Below, piece by piece: positions 54,645 through 62,797 of a stretch of 64,000 nt of DNA. Under the pieces are notes generated by a model. The model worked only from the letters and a program-made list of their open reading frames with translations, ran no database searches and was not told the DNA's origin. Every line of letters starts with the position of its first letter. Positions within the stretch are counted from its first letter, which is position 1. The DNA is taken from the NCBI GenBank assembly GCA_951812975.1, contig CATOTC010000001.1:124001-188000 (forward strand). Reading direction: 5' to 3'. Position numbers and translations under genes: made by a program. This DNA is from an uncultured Acidimicrobiales bacterium. Lineage in GTDB: Bacteria; Actinomycetota; Acidimicrobiia; Acidimicrobiales; Aldehydirespiratoraceae.

Positions 54645-56093
54645 GTGACCAGTCCGAATTCCGCTCCGCTCCCAGACGGTCTCGTAGCCGTAGTCAAGAA
54701 GGACTGCCCCACATGTGTGCTGGTGGCCCCAGTCCTCGCGGACATGGCTGAACGCGCCGACATCACGGTCGTCACCCAGGACGACCCCGCCTTCCCTCGA
54801 GCTGCGCACTGGGTCGTCCACGACGACGATTTGGCGATGTCGTGGCACAACCGGATCGAGACGGTGCCCACACTTCTTCGAGTCGACAACGGTTCCGAAG
54901 CCGATCGCATAGTCGGCTGGTCCCGCAAGGGATGGGAGGAGTTCAGCGGACTCGACGACCTCGGAAACGACCTTCCCGATTTCAGACCGGGGTGCGGCTC
55001 CCTCAGCGTCGATCCCAATCTCAGCGACGAACTCGCCGTGCGTTTCTCCGGGTCGAAACTCAAGAGTCGCCGCCTTGAACTGGCCTCGCTGGAAGACGAC
55101 ATGGAGGCCATGTTCGACCGCGGATTCACCGACGGAATGCCCGTGGTGCCCCCGACCGAGGCGCGAGTGCTGCGGATGCTCGAGGGCACCAGCCGCGCCC
55201 CCGACGAGATCGTGGCCGTTGTGCCACCCGATCTGGTCGAATGCTCCGTCGAGAAGGTCGCCGTAAACGCGGTGATGGCCGGATGCAGGCCCGAATACCT
55301 GCCCGTGGTGCTCACCGCGGTCTCAGCTGCCTGTACCGACGAGTTCAACATGCACGGACTGTTGGCCACAACCATGCCGGTAGGGCCGATCCTCATCGTC
55401 AACGGACCCATCCGAGCCCAGATCGGTATGAACAGCGGCACAAACCTGCTCGGGCAGGGCAACCGCGCCAACGCCACCATCGGTCGGGCCCTGCAGTTGG
55501 TCATCCGCAACGTCGGCGGGGGAAGACCCGGCGGCGTCGACCGCGCAACTCAGGGCAGTCCCTCCAAGATCGGGTTGTGCTTCGCCGAGGACGAGGAGGG
55601 CAGCGCATTCGACACGTTCGCCGAGTCCCGCGGTTTCGACCGCAGCGCATCCACCGTCACCCTGTTCCCAGGAGAAGGCCCCCGACTCATGTTCGATCAG
55701 AAGTCCCGCTCCGCCGAATCGCTTACCAGGCACTTCGCCGAGATGCTGCGCGTCAACGTCAGCCCGAGGATCGTCATGCAGATGGAGACCGTGATCGTGA
55801 TGAGTCCCGAGCATATGGCCCGGTATCGAGATGCCGGCTGGGACAGGGCCCGCTTCCTGGCGGAACTCGAAGCGCTGCTGATGATCGACGGCGACGACAT
55901 AGTCGCAGGCGCCGACGGAATCGAGGAGGGAATGCCGACATTCCTGGCGGGCCATCAGCTGCCGAAGTTCCCGCCCGGAGGCATCCATGTTGTCCACGGA
56001 GGCAGCCGAGCCGGCCTGTTCTCCACCACCATCGCTGGATGGGTTACCGGTGCAACCGGTAGCGTGACCGTCACAAAGGAGATCACTCGATGA
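54645..56093 (+). CDS. Thioredoxin-domain protein coupled to a UGSC selenoprotein
   Basis: A 482-residue protein starting GTG 54645. Residues 1 to about 110 resemble a thioredoxin domain with C21-P-T-C24 (KKDCPTC) and a cis-Pro-like 'VPTLLRV'. A further domain (about 120-482) has 'FDRGFTDGMPVVPPTEARVLRMLEG', 'MNSGTNLLGQGNRANATIGRALQLVIRNVGG', and 'PGGIHVVHGGSRAGLFSTTIAGW'. I do not know a biochemical function for it. Its stop overlaps the UGSC gene start (ATGA), so the two are made together; the CPTC site may reduce or charge the UGSC site (inference). Confidence 0.78.
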   Translation: MTSPNSAPLPDGLVAVVKKDCPTCVLVAPVLADMAERADITVVTQDDPAFPRAAHWVVHDDDLAMSWHNRIETVPTLLRVDNGSEADRIVGWSRKGWEEFSGLDDLGNDLPDFRPGCGSLSVDPNLSDELAVRFSGSKLKSRRLELASLEDDMEAMFDRGFTDGMPVVPPTEARVLRMLEGTSRAPDEIVAVVPPDLVECSVEKVAVNAVMAGCRPEYLPVVLTAVSAACTDEFNMHGLLATTMPVGPILIVNGPIRAQIGMNSGTNLLGQGNRANATIGRALQLVIRNVGGGRPGGVDRATQGSPSKIGLCFAEDEEGSAFDTFAESRGFDRSASTVTLFPGEGPRLMFDQKSRSAESLTRHFAEMLRVNVSPRIVMQMETVIVMSPEHMARYRDAGWDRARFLAELEALLMIDGDDIVAGADGIEEGMPTFLAGHQLPKFPPGGIHVVHGGSRAGLFSTTIAGWVTGATGSVTVTKEITR

Positions 56094-56617
56094 CTGTTGT
56101 ACTGGATCCCACCGCTGAATTGCGGCCAGAGAAACGTGAGCGTGTCGCGAGACCCGAGTCTCTCAACGGACTCACGGTCGGACTGCTAGACATCTCCAAA
56201 CCCCGCGGTGACATTTTTCTCGACCGTGTGGAGGAGAAGCTGACCGGTCTCGGCGCCGAGGTGAAGCGCTACAAGAAGCCGACGTTCACCAAACCGGCCC
56301 CTGTCGACCTGCGCCATGAGATCGCTGTGTCGTGCGACGCGGTGATCGAGGCGCTCGCCGATTGAGGTTCTTGCACGACGTGCAGTGTGCACGACATCAA
56401 CGATCTTGAACGCAGGGGCATTCCGGGAGTGTTCGTCGCCACCGTCGAGTTCGCCGACGGTGCGGAGCAGCAGAGCAGGAGCCTCGGGGGTGACATAGCC
56501 CACGTCCTGACCGAGCACCCCATCCAGGACCGCACCGACGACGAGATGGTCGTCATCGCCGACCAGGCGATCGACGCCCTGTTGAGTTCACTCACCGGCC
56601 CCGCCCAACCCACCTAA
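56090..56617 (+). CDS. UGSC-family selenoprotein (predicted Sec92)
   Basis: From ATG 56090 the frame runs 91 codons to TGA at 56363-56365, then continues in the same frame to TAA 56615-56617, for 175 residues if TGA is Sec. Around the TGA it reads A-D-U-G-S-C-T-T-C-S-V-H-D, the eponymous motif of the UGSC (seleno)protein family, in which Cys replaces Sec in some members. The C-terminal half (GIPGVFVATVEFADGAEQQSRSLG...) is intact and would be orphaned by a normal stop. A hairpin follows the TGA. The molecular function of the family is not established as far as I know. The gene is coupled to the thioredoxin-domain gene upstream. Confidence 0.9.
56363..56393 (+). promoter_or_regulatory. Candidate bacterial SECIS element (UGSC gene)
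   Basis: The TGA is at 56363-56365. CGTGCA (56379-56384) pairs with TGCACG (56388-56393) around a GTG loop (56385-56387), starting 19 nt after the TGA. Spacing and G-first loop fit bacterial SECIS rules. A competing TGCAC-gac-GTGCA hairpin (56372-56384) is closer to the TGA. Confidence 0.7.
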
Positions 56618-56860
56618 CCCGACCAACAACCGCGCCGACCAACCACGCCCGCCGACAAGCCGCGCCGCCCACCCAACCACGCCTGCCGACAAGCCGCACC
56701 TGCCGACACACCGCGCCGCCCGCCCAGCCACGCCGTAGCAGCGAAGCTAGGTACTGGCCAGCAAGTGACGTGTACTGGCCAACAAGCCGCGCCAACCGCC
56801 CAGCCACCGCCGTAGCAGCGAAGCTAGGTACTGGCCAGCAAGTGACGTGTACTGGCCAGA
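56618..56860. repeat. GC-rich repeat region with a duplicated element of about 60 bp
   Basis: After the UGSC gene come CGCGCC/CCAACC-rich imperfect repeats, including three CCGACAAGCCGC-like units (56650-56700). Then a unit containing GTAGCAGCGAAGCTAGGTAC and TGGCCAGCAAGTGACGTG occurs twice (about 56721-56781 and 56797-56858; period about 76 bp). ACGTGTACTGGCCA recurs inside. No gene is seen. A tail of the unit abuts the xsc stop. Confidence 0.75.
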
Positions 56861-56863
56861 AAG

Positions 56864-58630
56864 TTACGTGTAATCGGCGTACTTCTTCAGGTGGCGGACC
56901 GGGCGACTCAAGGCGTCCTTGCGGAAGGGGTCGCCGAGTTCCTTGGTGGTCATGACCTCGATCACCGTCGTCTGCCGTTTCGTCATCTGATCGTCGATCG
57001 CCCGCTCCAGCACCGGCCCGACGTCATCGAGTTGGTCAACGCGGACACCGGTCGCTCCCATTGCGTCGGCGATGTGGGCGTAGTTCTCGCCACCTTCGAG
57101 TTCCCCGGCCACGAACCGGCGACCGTAGAAGTCGACCTGGTTCTTCTTCTCTGCTCCCCATTGGCGGTTGTGGAACACCACCGCGGTGACGGGAATGTCG
57201 TGGCGCACGGCTGTCATCACCTCGACCATGCTCATTGCCCAGGCACCGTCACCCGCGTAGGCCACCGCGGGACGGTCATCAGCAGCCTTCTTCGCGCCGA
57301 TAATGGTCGGCAGCGCATAACCACAGTTGCCCCAACTCATAGCCGCAAAAAACGACCGCGGCTCCTCGAAGCGCAGGTAACTGTTGGACACCGAGTTGAT
57401 GTTGCCGATGTCGGTGGACACCATCACCCGAGCAGGCATCGCCTTCTCCAGTTCACGCAGGACCTGGCGGGGGTGCAGCCAGCTGCCCTCCTCTGCCGCG
57501 GCTTCCTTGATCATGTCGATGCTGAAGTCGTCGGTCTCCTCGGTCCAGTCGTCGAGTTCGGCCTCCCAGACGGACTTCTCAGCGCGCATCGTGGACTCCC
57601 GCTCTGCGCGGTTGCGGTCCGATACCAGCGTGCGCTCGGCCAACCGCTCGGTCAGCGCCGCCGCGGCTGCACCGGCGTCGCCGCAGATTCCGACATCGAT
57701 CTTCTTGACTAGCCCGAGCATCTTCGAATCCGCGTCAACCTGAATGATCTTCGCATCGGCCGGCCAATAGTCGAGACCATGCTGGGGCAGGGTGCCGAAC
57801 GGCCCCAGGCGGGTACCGAGTGCCAGCACCACATCAGCCCGAGCGATCAGCTTCATCGCGGCTTTCGAGCCCTGATAGCCCAGTGGCCCGCACCATTGCG
57901 GGTGGCTGGCGGGGAACGAATCGTTGTGCAGGTAGCTGTTGACCACCGGAGCACCGAGTCTCTCGGCCAGAGCGATCGTCTCGGCCATGCCGTCACCCAT
58001 CACCACGCCGCCACCGCTGACGATGACAGGGAACTGCGCTTGGGCCAACAGGTCCGCCGCTTCGTTCAAAGTGCGCTCACCGCCGGGGCCCCGGTCCAGT
58101 CGCATCGGAGTAGGAATCTCCACGTTGATGTCGCCGTAGAAGCGGTCACGAGGAATGTTGAGCTGCGTCGGGCCCATTTCCGACTGAGCCCGGTCGAAGC
58201 AGCGAGCGGTTATCTCCGCCATGCGATTCTCGTTGTTGATGTGTCCCTGATATTTGGTGAACTCCTCGAACATCGGCAGCTGGTTGGCTTCTTGGAAACC
58301 GCCGAGGCCCATTCCCATCGTCCCGGCTTCGGGGGTGACGATGACCACGGGACTGTGTGCCCAGAACGCGGCGGCAACAGCAGTCACACAGTTCGAGATA
58401 CCGGGGCCGTTCTGCCCGATGACGACTCCATGGCGTCCACTGACCCGGGCGTAACCGTCGGCCATGTGGGCGGCACCCTGTTCGTGGACCACAGGTACCA
58501 AATCAATGCCTGCAGGCTCAAAAATGTCCATGGCGTCCATGAACGCGCTGCCCATGATGCCGAAGACGGTGGTCACGCCATTGGCAACCATGGTTTCGAC
58601 GAAAGCTTCGCTGGGGGTCATCCGGGTCAT
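56864..58630 (-). CDS. xsc: Sulfoacetaldehyde acetyltransferase
   Basis: A 588-residue ThDP enzyme whose N-terminus ('TPSEAFVETMVANGVTTVFGIMGSAFMDAMDIF', 'VVHEQGAAHMADGYARVSGRHGVVIGQNGPGISN') and core are those of Xsc. It converts sulfoacetaldehyde and phosphate to acetyl phosphate and sulfite. ATG 58630 with GGAGGAGGAAGC upstream is clear; the frame extends to 58681 without support. The ThDP site is 'YAGDGAWAMSMVEVMTAVRHDIPVTAVVFHNRQWG'. Pta and a TauABC-like importer follow on the same strand, so this is a taurine/sulfonate catabolic cluster. Confidence 0.94.
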   Translation of the reverse strand: MTRMTPSEAFVETMVANGVTTVFGIMGSAFMDAMDIFEPAGIDLVPVVHEQGAAHMADGYARVSGRHGVVIGQNGPGISNCVTAVAAAFWAHSPVVIVTPEAGTMGMGLGGFQEANQLPMFEEFTKYQGHINNENRMAEITARCFDRAQSEMGPTQLNIPRDRFYGDINVEIPTPMRLDRGPGGERTLNEAADLLAQAQFPVIVSGGGVVMGDGMAETIALAERLGAPVVNSYLHNDSFPASHPQWCGPLGYQGSKAAMKLIARADVVLALGTRLGPFGTLPQHGLDYWPADAKIIQVDADSKMLGLVKKIDVGICGDAGAAAAALTERLAERTLVSDRNRAERESTMRAEKSVWEAELDDWTEETDDFSIDMIKEAAAEEGSWLHPRQVLRELEKAMPARVMVSTDIGNINSVSNSYLRFEEPRSFFAAMSWGNCGYALPTIIGAKKAADDRPAVAYAGDGAWAMSMVEVMTAVRHDIPVTAVVFHNRQWGAEKKNQVDFYGRRFVAGELEGGENYAHIADAMGATGVRVDQLDDVGPVLERAIDDQMTKRQTTVIEVMTTKELGDPFRKDALSRPVRHLKKYADYT

Positions 58631-58664
58631 GCTTCCTCCTCCATTCCGAACCGGTTGTAAGAGC

Positions 58665-59273
58665 CTATAACGAATCCGCAAGACTATCTAGCGCAGAATC
58701 CCTCTCCAGATGGCGGATCCCGGCGATCAAGAGCTCCAGCAAATGATCGAACGTGTCATCAAGGTCGTGTTCGTGGGGATGCCCGTCACCAGACTCGAGA
58801 TGAGAGAACCCGTGAAAGGAACTCCGCAACCCCCGCGCCACATGAACACGCTCAGCTTCGTCGATACTGAAGCTCCCCAAAGACCGCGCAATGACCGCCA
58901 CGATCCTCTCCACCGCCTCCTCCAGTTCAACATCACCCGCGCAGGGATGTCGGTCGGTCGCGGCATACAGACCAGGATGGGTCCTCACCACTTCCCGCCA
59001 GGCCCGCCCGATTGCTACGACGGCCTCTGGACCCGACACGCCGATGGCTGCCTCGGTCAGCGAACGGGCGAGTCTCTCTCGACCTCTCAGAGCCAGTTGC
59101 TTCACGAGGTCGTCATACCCGTCAACATGGCGATAAAGCGCCGGTTGACGAACACCGAGTTCGTCAGCCACGCGAGTGAGTGTGACCGCGTCGAAACCCT
59201 CGCTGTCTGCAAGAGAAGAGGCGCACTCGATGACTTGCGCTTGGTCCAGAGTCCGCCTGGGCAGTCCGCTCAT
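58665..59273 (-). CDS. TetR-family transcriptional regulator
   Basis: A 202-residue regulator with an N-terminal helix-turn-helix ('TLTRVADELGVRQPALYRHVDGYDDLVKQLA', about 30-60) and an all-helical ligand domain with the TetR_C 'RGLRSSFHGFSHLESG' pattern. It lies between pta and xsc on the same strand, 34 bp from xsc, so it likely controls the sulfonate genes. Ligand unknown. Confidence 0.88.
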   Translation of the reverse strand: MSGLPRRTLDQAQVIECASSLADSEGFDAVTLTRVADELGVRQPALYRHVDGYDDLVKQLALRGRERLARSLTEAAIGVSGPEAVVAIGRAWREVVRTHPGLYAATDRHPCAGDVELEEAVERIVAVIARSLGSFSIDEAERVHVARGLRSSFHGFSHLESGDGHPHEHDLDDTFDHLLELLIAGIRHLERDSALDSLADSL

Positions 59274-59297
59274 GCGTTAGAAGCTATCACCAAGACG

Positions 59298-60233
59298 TTA
59301 GAGCGGGCGCAACGCCGAGGCTTGGATTGAGGCGATGACCGCCACGTTGACAATGTCGTCTTCAGAACAACCCCGCGAGAGGTCGTGCAGAACGCCATCG
59401 AGCCCCTGCAGCAAAGGTCCGAAAGCAAGCGCGCCACCCAGCCGTTCGGTGATCTTGTATGCGATGTTGCCGGAGTCAAGATCTGGAAAGACGAACACAT
59501 TGGCTCTGCCGGCAACATCGGAGACGGGAGCCTTGACCTCACCGACCGCTGGGACCCAAGCAGCATCGAACTGCAATTCGCCGTCGATCTGCAGATGCGG
59601 CGCGGCCTGCTGAGCAATCGCGGTTGCGCTGCGCACCTTGTCGACCCGAGGGTGCTGTGCGCTCCCCTTGGTTGAGAACGAGAGCATGGCGACACGAGGC
59701 TCCTCGCCGGACAGTTGAGCGAACGTGGCCGCGCTCGATACCGCCACTGAGGCCAGTTGCTGATCGTCGGGATCGGGCAGCACGCCACAGTCGCCGTAGA
59801 CCATCGCGCGGCCGTCGGGCAGCACCAAGAAGAAGCAGCTGCTCACCGCTTCAACTCCCGGCGCGACACCGAGGACCCGCAACCCGGCCCGCACCACCTC
59901 GGCGCTGGAACGGCTCGCTCCGCCCACGCACCCCGCGGCCCAGCCAGTCTTGACCAGAGCCGCAGAGACCACCAGCGGATCGTCGACATCGAGACGACGA
60001 CCGGCCCACGGTCCGGTCGCTGTACCTGCCAGTTCCTCAACGAGGCGCTCCGCCGGATCATGGGCGATCTCGACGAGCGAGTCGAAGTCCCTGCCCGCCA
60101 CCAATGCCTCGGCCAGGCCCTGCGCGTTGAGCCGATCAGCGGCCCCGACAGCCCGCTGGTCGTCTGCATCGGCCAGGATGATGCGCTGAGGGTTCGCCCG
60201 AGCGCTGCTGTACCAATCTTCGAGAACGCTCAC
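59298..60233 (-). CDS. pta: Phosphate acetyltransferase (PTA_PTB domain)
   Basis: A 311-residue protein of the short phosphotransacetylase type ('ILADADDQRAVGAADRL', 'SSCFFLVLPDGRAMVYGDCGVLPDPD', 'VAMLSFSTKGSA', 'NVFVFPDLDSGNIAYKITERLGGALAFGPLLQGL'). It turns acetyl phosphate into acetyl-CoA, the natural next step after Xsc. GTG 60233 is 10 bp from the permease stop. Genes in order: importer, pta, tetR, xsc. Confidence 0.93.
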   Translation of the reverse strand: MSVLEDWYSSARANPQRIILADADDQRAVGAADRLNAQGLAEALVAGRDFDSLVEIAHDPAERLVEELAGTATGPWAGRRLDVDDPLVVSAALVKTGWAAGCVGGASRSSAEVVRAGLRVLGVAPGVEAVSSCFFLVLPDGRAMVYGDCGVLPDPDDQQLASVAVSSAATFAQLSGEEPRVAMLSFSTKGSAQHPRVDKVRSATAIAQQAAPHLQIDGELQFDAAWVPAVGEVKAPVSDVAGRANVFVFPDLDSGNIAYKITERLGGALAFGPLLQGLDGVLHDLSRGCSEDDIVNVAVIASIQASALRPL

Positions 60234-60243
60234 AGCGAAGCGT

Positions 60244-61305
60244 TCAGCCCTTCCCTCGCCAGGGGATCAACCTCTTCTCGGCCATCCGCATGGCCACATC
60301 CATCGTGACCCCCAGAATGCTGATGAGGATCACCGCCGACAGCATCAGGTCGAGCAGGAAGAACTGGCGGGCCTTGAAGATCGTGAAACCGAGGCCGGAA
60401 CTGGCGCCCAACAGTTCGGCAGCGACCAGAGTGCCCCAGCACACACCGATCGCCACGCGCAACCCCGTGAAGATCTCAGGCAGCGCGTTGGGCAGGATCA
60501 CATGACGCAACACCTGAGCCTTCGACGCGCCAAGAGAATAGGCGGCATGAACCTTCGTGGTGTTGACCGCGAGCACCCCCGAGCGCGCCGCGATCACCAT
60601 GATCCAGACTGCCGCGAACAGCAGCAGGTTGACCTTGCCTTCCTCGCCGATTCCGAACCACACAATGAACAACGGGATCAGAGCCAGGGGCGGGATTGGT
60701 CTGAGCAGTTCGACCACCGGGTCGAAGATCCCCCGCCAGCTGTTTGACAGGCCCATGGCCAAACCGATGGGCACACCGATGGCCACCCCCCAGAAAAGGC
60801 CCTTCGCCAGACGGCTGAAACTCAGCCACAGGTGCTGCCAGAGTGTGAAGCCGCTGTAGCCGTTGCGAGCAAAGTCCCAGGCCGCGGTCCATACCTGCAG
60901 CGGATTCGGCAGGGTCGATTCGCTGAGCCATTGCGTGTACGAACAGGGTGGAAGCCCCGGATACGCGGAGGGATCGTCGGCTGCGTTGTCACAGTCACGC
61001 AGAAGATCACGCGTGCGGTACCTCTCATCCTCGGTGAGACCGGCGCGCACTTCGTCTGCGTAGTCAACCCATTCAGACGGAAGACCCCAGACCCAGGTCG
61101 CCAAGAACCACACAAACAAAATGACGATCAGGCTGGCCACGGTCCACGCCCAGGCGCCACTCACTTCGGCGGCGTCGCCGAATGTCACTGTCTTGCGAGC
61201 ACTCGCCCCCTTCTTCTGGAACATCCAGTTGAACGGCCAGTTCGACTGTTTGGACTGTTGGTCGATGTTGTCTTTGAGGGCGTGCCCTCCTGGACCCTCT
61301 GCCAT
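60244..61305 (-). CDS. Taurine/sulfonate-type ABC permease
   Basis: A 353-residue permease. A hydrophilic N-terminus (about 35 residues) precedes a membrane helix, then a periplasmic insert (about 75-130, with two Cys: 'CDNAADDPSAYPGLPPC'), then the usual six-helix core with the loop 'AAYSLGASKAQVLRHVILPNALPEIFTGLRVA'. The start ATG 61305 overlaps the ATPase stop (TGATG). It is larger than typical TauC because of the N-terminal extension. Confidence 0.88.
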   Translation of the reverse strand: MAEGPGGHALKDNIDQQSKQSNWPFNWMFQKKGASARKTVTFGDAAEVSGAWAWTVASLIVILFVWFLATWVWGLPSEWVDYADEVRAGLTEDERYRTRDLLRDCDNAADDPSAYPGLPPCSYTQWLSESTLPNPLQVWTAAWDFARNGYSGFTLWQHLWLSFSRLAKGLFWGVAIGVPIGLAMGLSNSWRGIFDPVVELLRPIPPLALIPLFIVWFGIGEEGKVNLLLFAAVWIMVIAARSGVLAVNTTKVHAAYSLGASKAQVLRHVILPNALPEIFTGLRVAIGVCWGTLVAAELLGASSGLGFTIFKARQFFLLDLMLSAVILISILGVTMDVAMRMAEKRLIPWRGKG

Positions 61306-62675
61306 CACTGGCCTCCCGTCCCCATGATCTGCTCCTCCATCTCCCAGATCATCGACAGGATCTCCTCACGCGTCTGGATGAAATCAGGCGAAGTCTTCAA
61401 TTCTCGGGCGTCCGCGGTCAGCGCCTGCTGAGCGAACGGCAAGTCGTAGACCCGTTCGATACGACCGGGGCGCGGGGCCATGACAAACAGTTGATCGCCC
61501 AGATACAGCGCCTCCTCGACGCTGTGGGTGACCAGCACGATGGTCTTGCCGGTCTCGTTCCACAGGTTGAGAACCAGACTCTGCATCTTCTCGCGGGTCA
61601 GCGCGTCGAGCGCGCCGAGGGGCTCGTCCATGAGGATGATCTTGGGGTCATTTGCGAGGCAGCGCGCCAGCGCCACACGCTGTTGCATGCCTCCGGAGAG
61701 TTCGTAGACCGCCTTCTCCCCAAAGTCCGACAGGCCGACGATACGAAGCAGATCTTGCACCGCTTCACGGGAAGCAGGCCGGGACCGCCCGTTCATACGG
61801 GCACCAAAACCGACGTTGTCGTTGACGCTGAGCCATTCGAACAGCGCCCCCTGCTGGAAGACCATGCCCCTTACCTGGCTGGGACCGGTGATCAGTTCCT
61901 CGCCTAAATTGGCCGTTCCGGAGGTGGGTGCCAGGAAACCGGCGAGAATGTTGAGCAGAGTGGTCTTGCCGCACCCCGACGGTCCGAGCAGGGTGAGCAG
62001 GCGTCCAGGTTCAAGCGTGAACGTCACGTCCTTGAGGGCCTCGACACTTCCGCCGTCAGGCAGTTCGTAGACCATTCCGAGCTGTTCGACCACAAGCGGA
62101 CTCTCGGTCTTGGACTCACGCGCGACCTCCACTTGGGACGGGTCGAAATGCACTTCTGGACGAGCCAGCGAGAACCACGCTCGGGCCAGCACGAACACTG
62201 CCAAGAGCAGGCCCAGGAAAGGAATCGAGGAGTCCTCGCGCTGCATGTACGCCAAGATCACCGCGACCACTGCGCTGATAGCGAGGGCAAGCCAAACGTA
62301 CCGGACGATCCCGGCCTGTTTGGCTTCGTCGGCTCGTCTGTATGCCAACAGGAGGGCAAGCAGCGCCGCTCCACCGGCCATGGCCACCACTGGTTGCCAC
62401 GGCGAGGCCGTATCGCGGAACGCCAGCACGACTCCGCCGACGAGCGACATTCCCGCCATGAGCTGGCCGATCAATACGATGCCGTCGCTGGGCTGCGCGG
62501 CGTGGTCTGCGTCTCGGAAGCGCCGTGAGGGTGTTATCAGCAGATCAATGAGCATCAATGCTGCACCGACCGCTGCCAACACGAAGAACGCGACGGACAG
62601 CCAGTAGGCACCCCGCGCGATCACATAGGTGATGGCGTCATATACATCAGCCAGACCCTGAACGATCGAATCCAC
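61305..62675 (-). CDS. ABC ATP-binding protein with N-terminal membrane domain (taurine/sulfonate type)
   Basis: A 456-residue fusion. Residues about 1-185 contain five hydrophobic segments (for example 'YWLSVAFFVLAAVGAALMLIDLL', 'YVWLALAISAVVAVILAYM', 'IPFLGLLLAVFVLARAWF'). Residues about 195-456 are a TauB-like ATPase: Walker A GPSGCGKTT, 'GMVFQQGALFEWLSV', 'ELSGGMQQRVALARCL', 'IILMDEPLGALD', 'LVTHSVEEALYLG'. TauB proteins are normally about 250 residues without helices. The TM part may anchor the ATPase or contribute to the channel. Confidence 0.88.
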   Translation of the reverse strand: MDSIVQGLADVYDAITYVIARGAYWLSVAFFVLAAVGAALMLIDLLITPSRRFRDADHAAQPSDGIVLIGQLMAGMSLVGGVVLAFRDTASPWQPVVAMAGGAALLALLLAYRRADEAKQAGIVRYVWLALAISAVVAVILAYMQREDSSIPFLGLLLAVFVLARAWFSLARPEVHFDPSQVEVARESKTESPLVVEQLGMVYELPDGGSVEALKDVTFTLEPGRLLTLLGPSGCGKTTLLNILAGFLAPTSGTANLGEELITGPSQVRGMVFQQGALFEWLSVNDNVGFGARMNGRSRPASREAVQDLLRIVGLSDFGEKAVYELSGGMQQRVALARCLANDPKIILMDEPLGALDALTREKMQSLVLNLWNETGKTIVLVTHSVEEALYLGDQLFVMAPRPGRIERVYDLPFAQQALTADARELKTSPDFIQTREEILSMIWEMEEQIMGTGGQ

Positions 62676-62797
62676 TTAATCCCCCTTATGGCCCGAGGCG
62701 GGCCTCGCCGCGATTATTGCTCAACTGACCCTCACCGGGCAACCGCAACCGACTGGTCTGTGTCGACTACGGCCGCCCGGCTGTGGTCGGGAGGTTT

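Noticed and set aside
54041-55510. 489-codon minus-strand frame
   Set aside because: It crosses the MBL gene in another frame and the antisense of the thioredoxin-domain gene; Ser/Arg/Thr-rich shadow translation.
56090-56365. 91-codon gene ending at the TGA
   Set aside because: The same frame resumes with the conserved G-S-C motif and a full C-terminal half; treating the TGA as stop breaks a known family.
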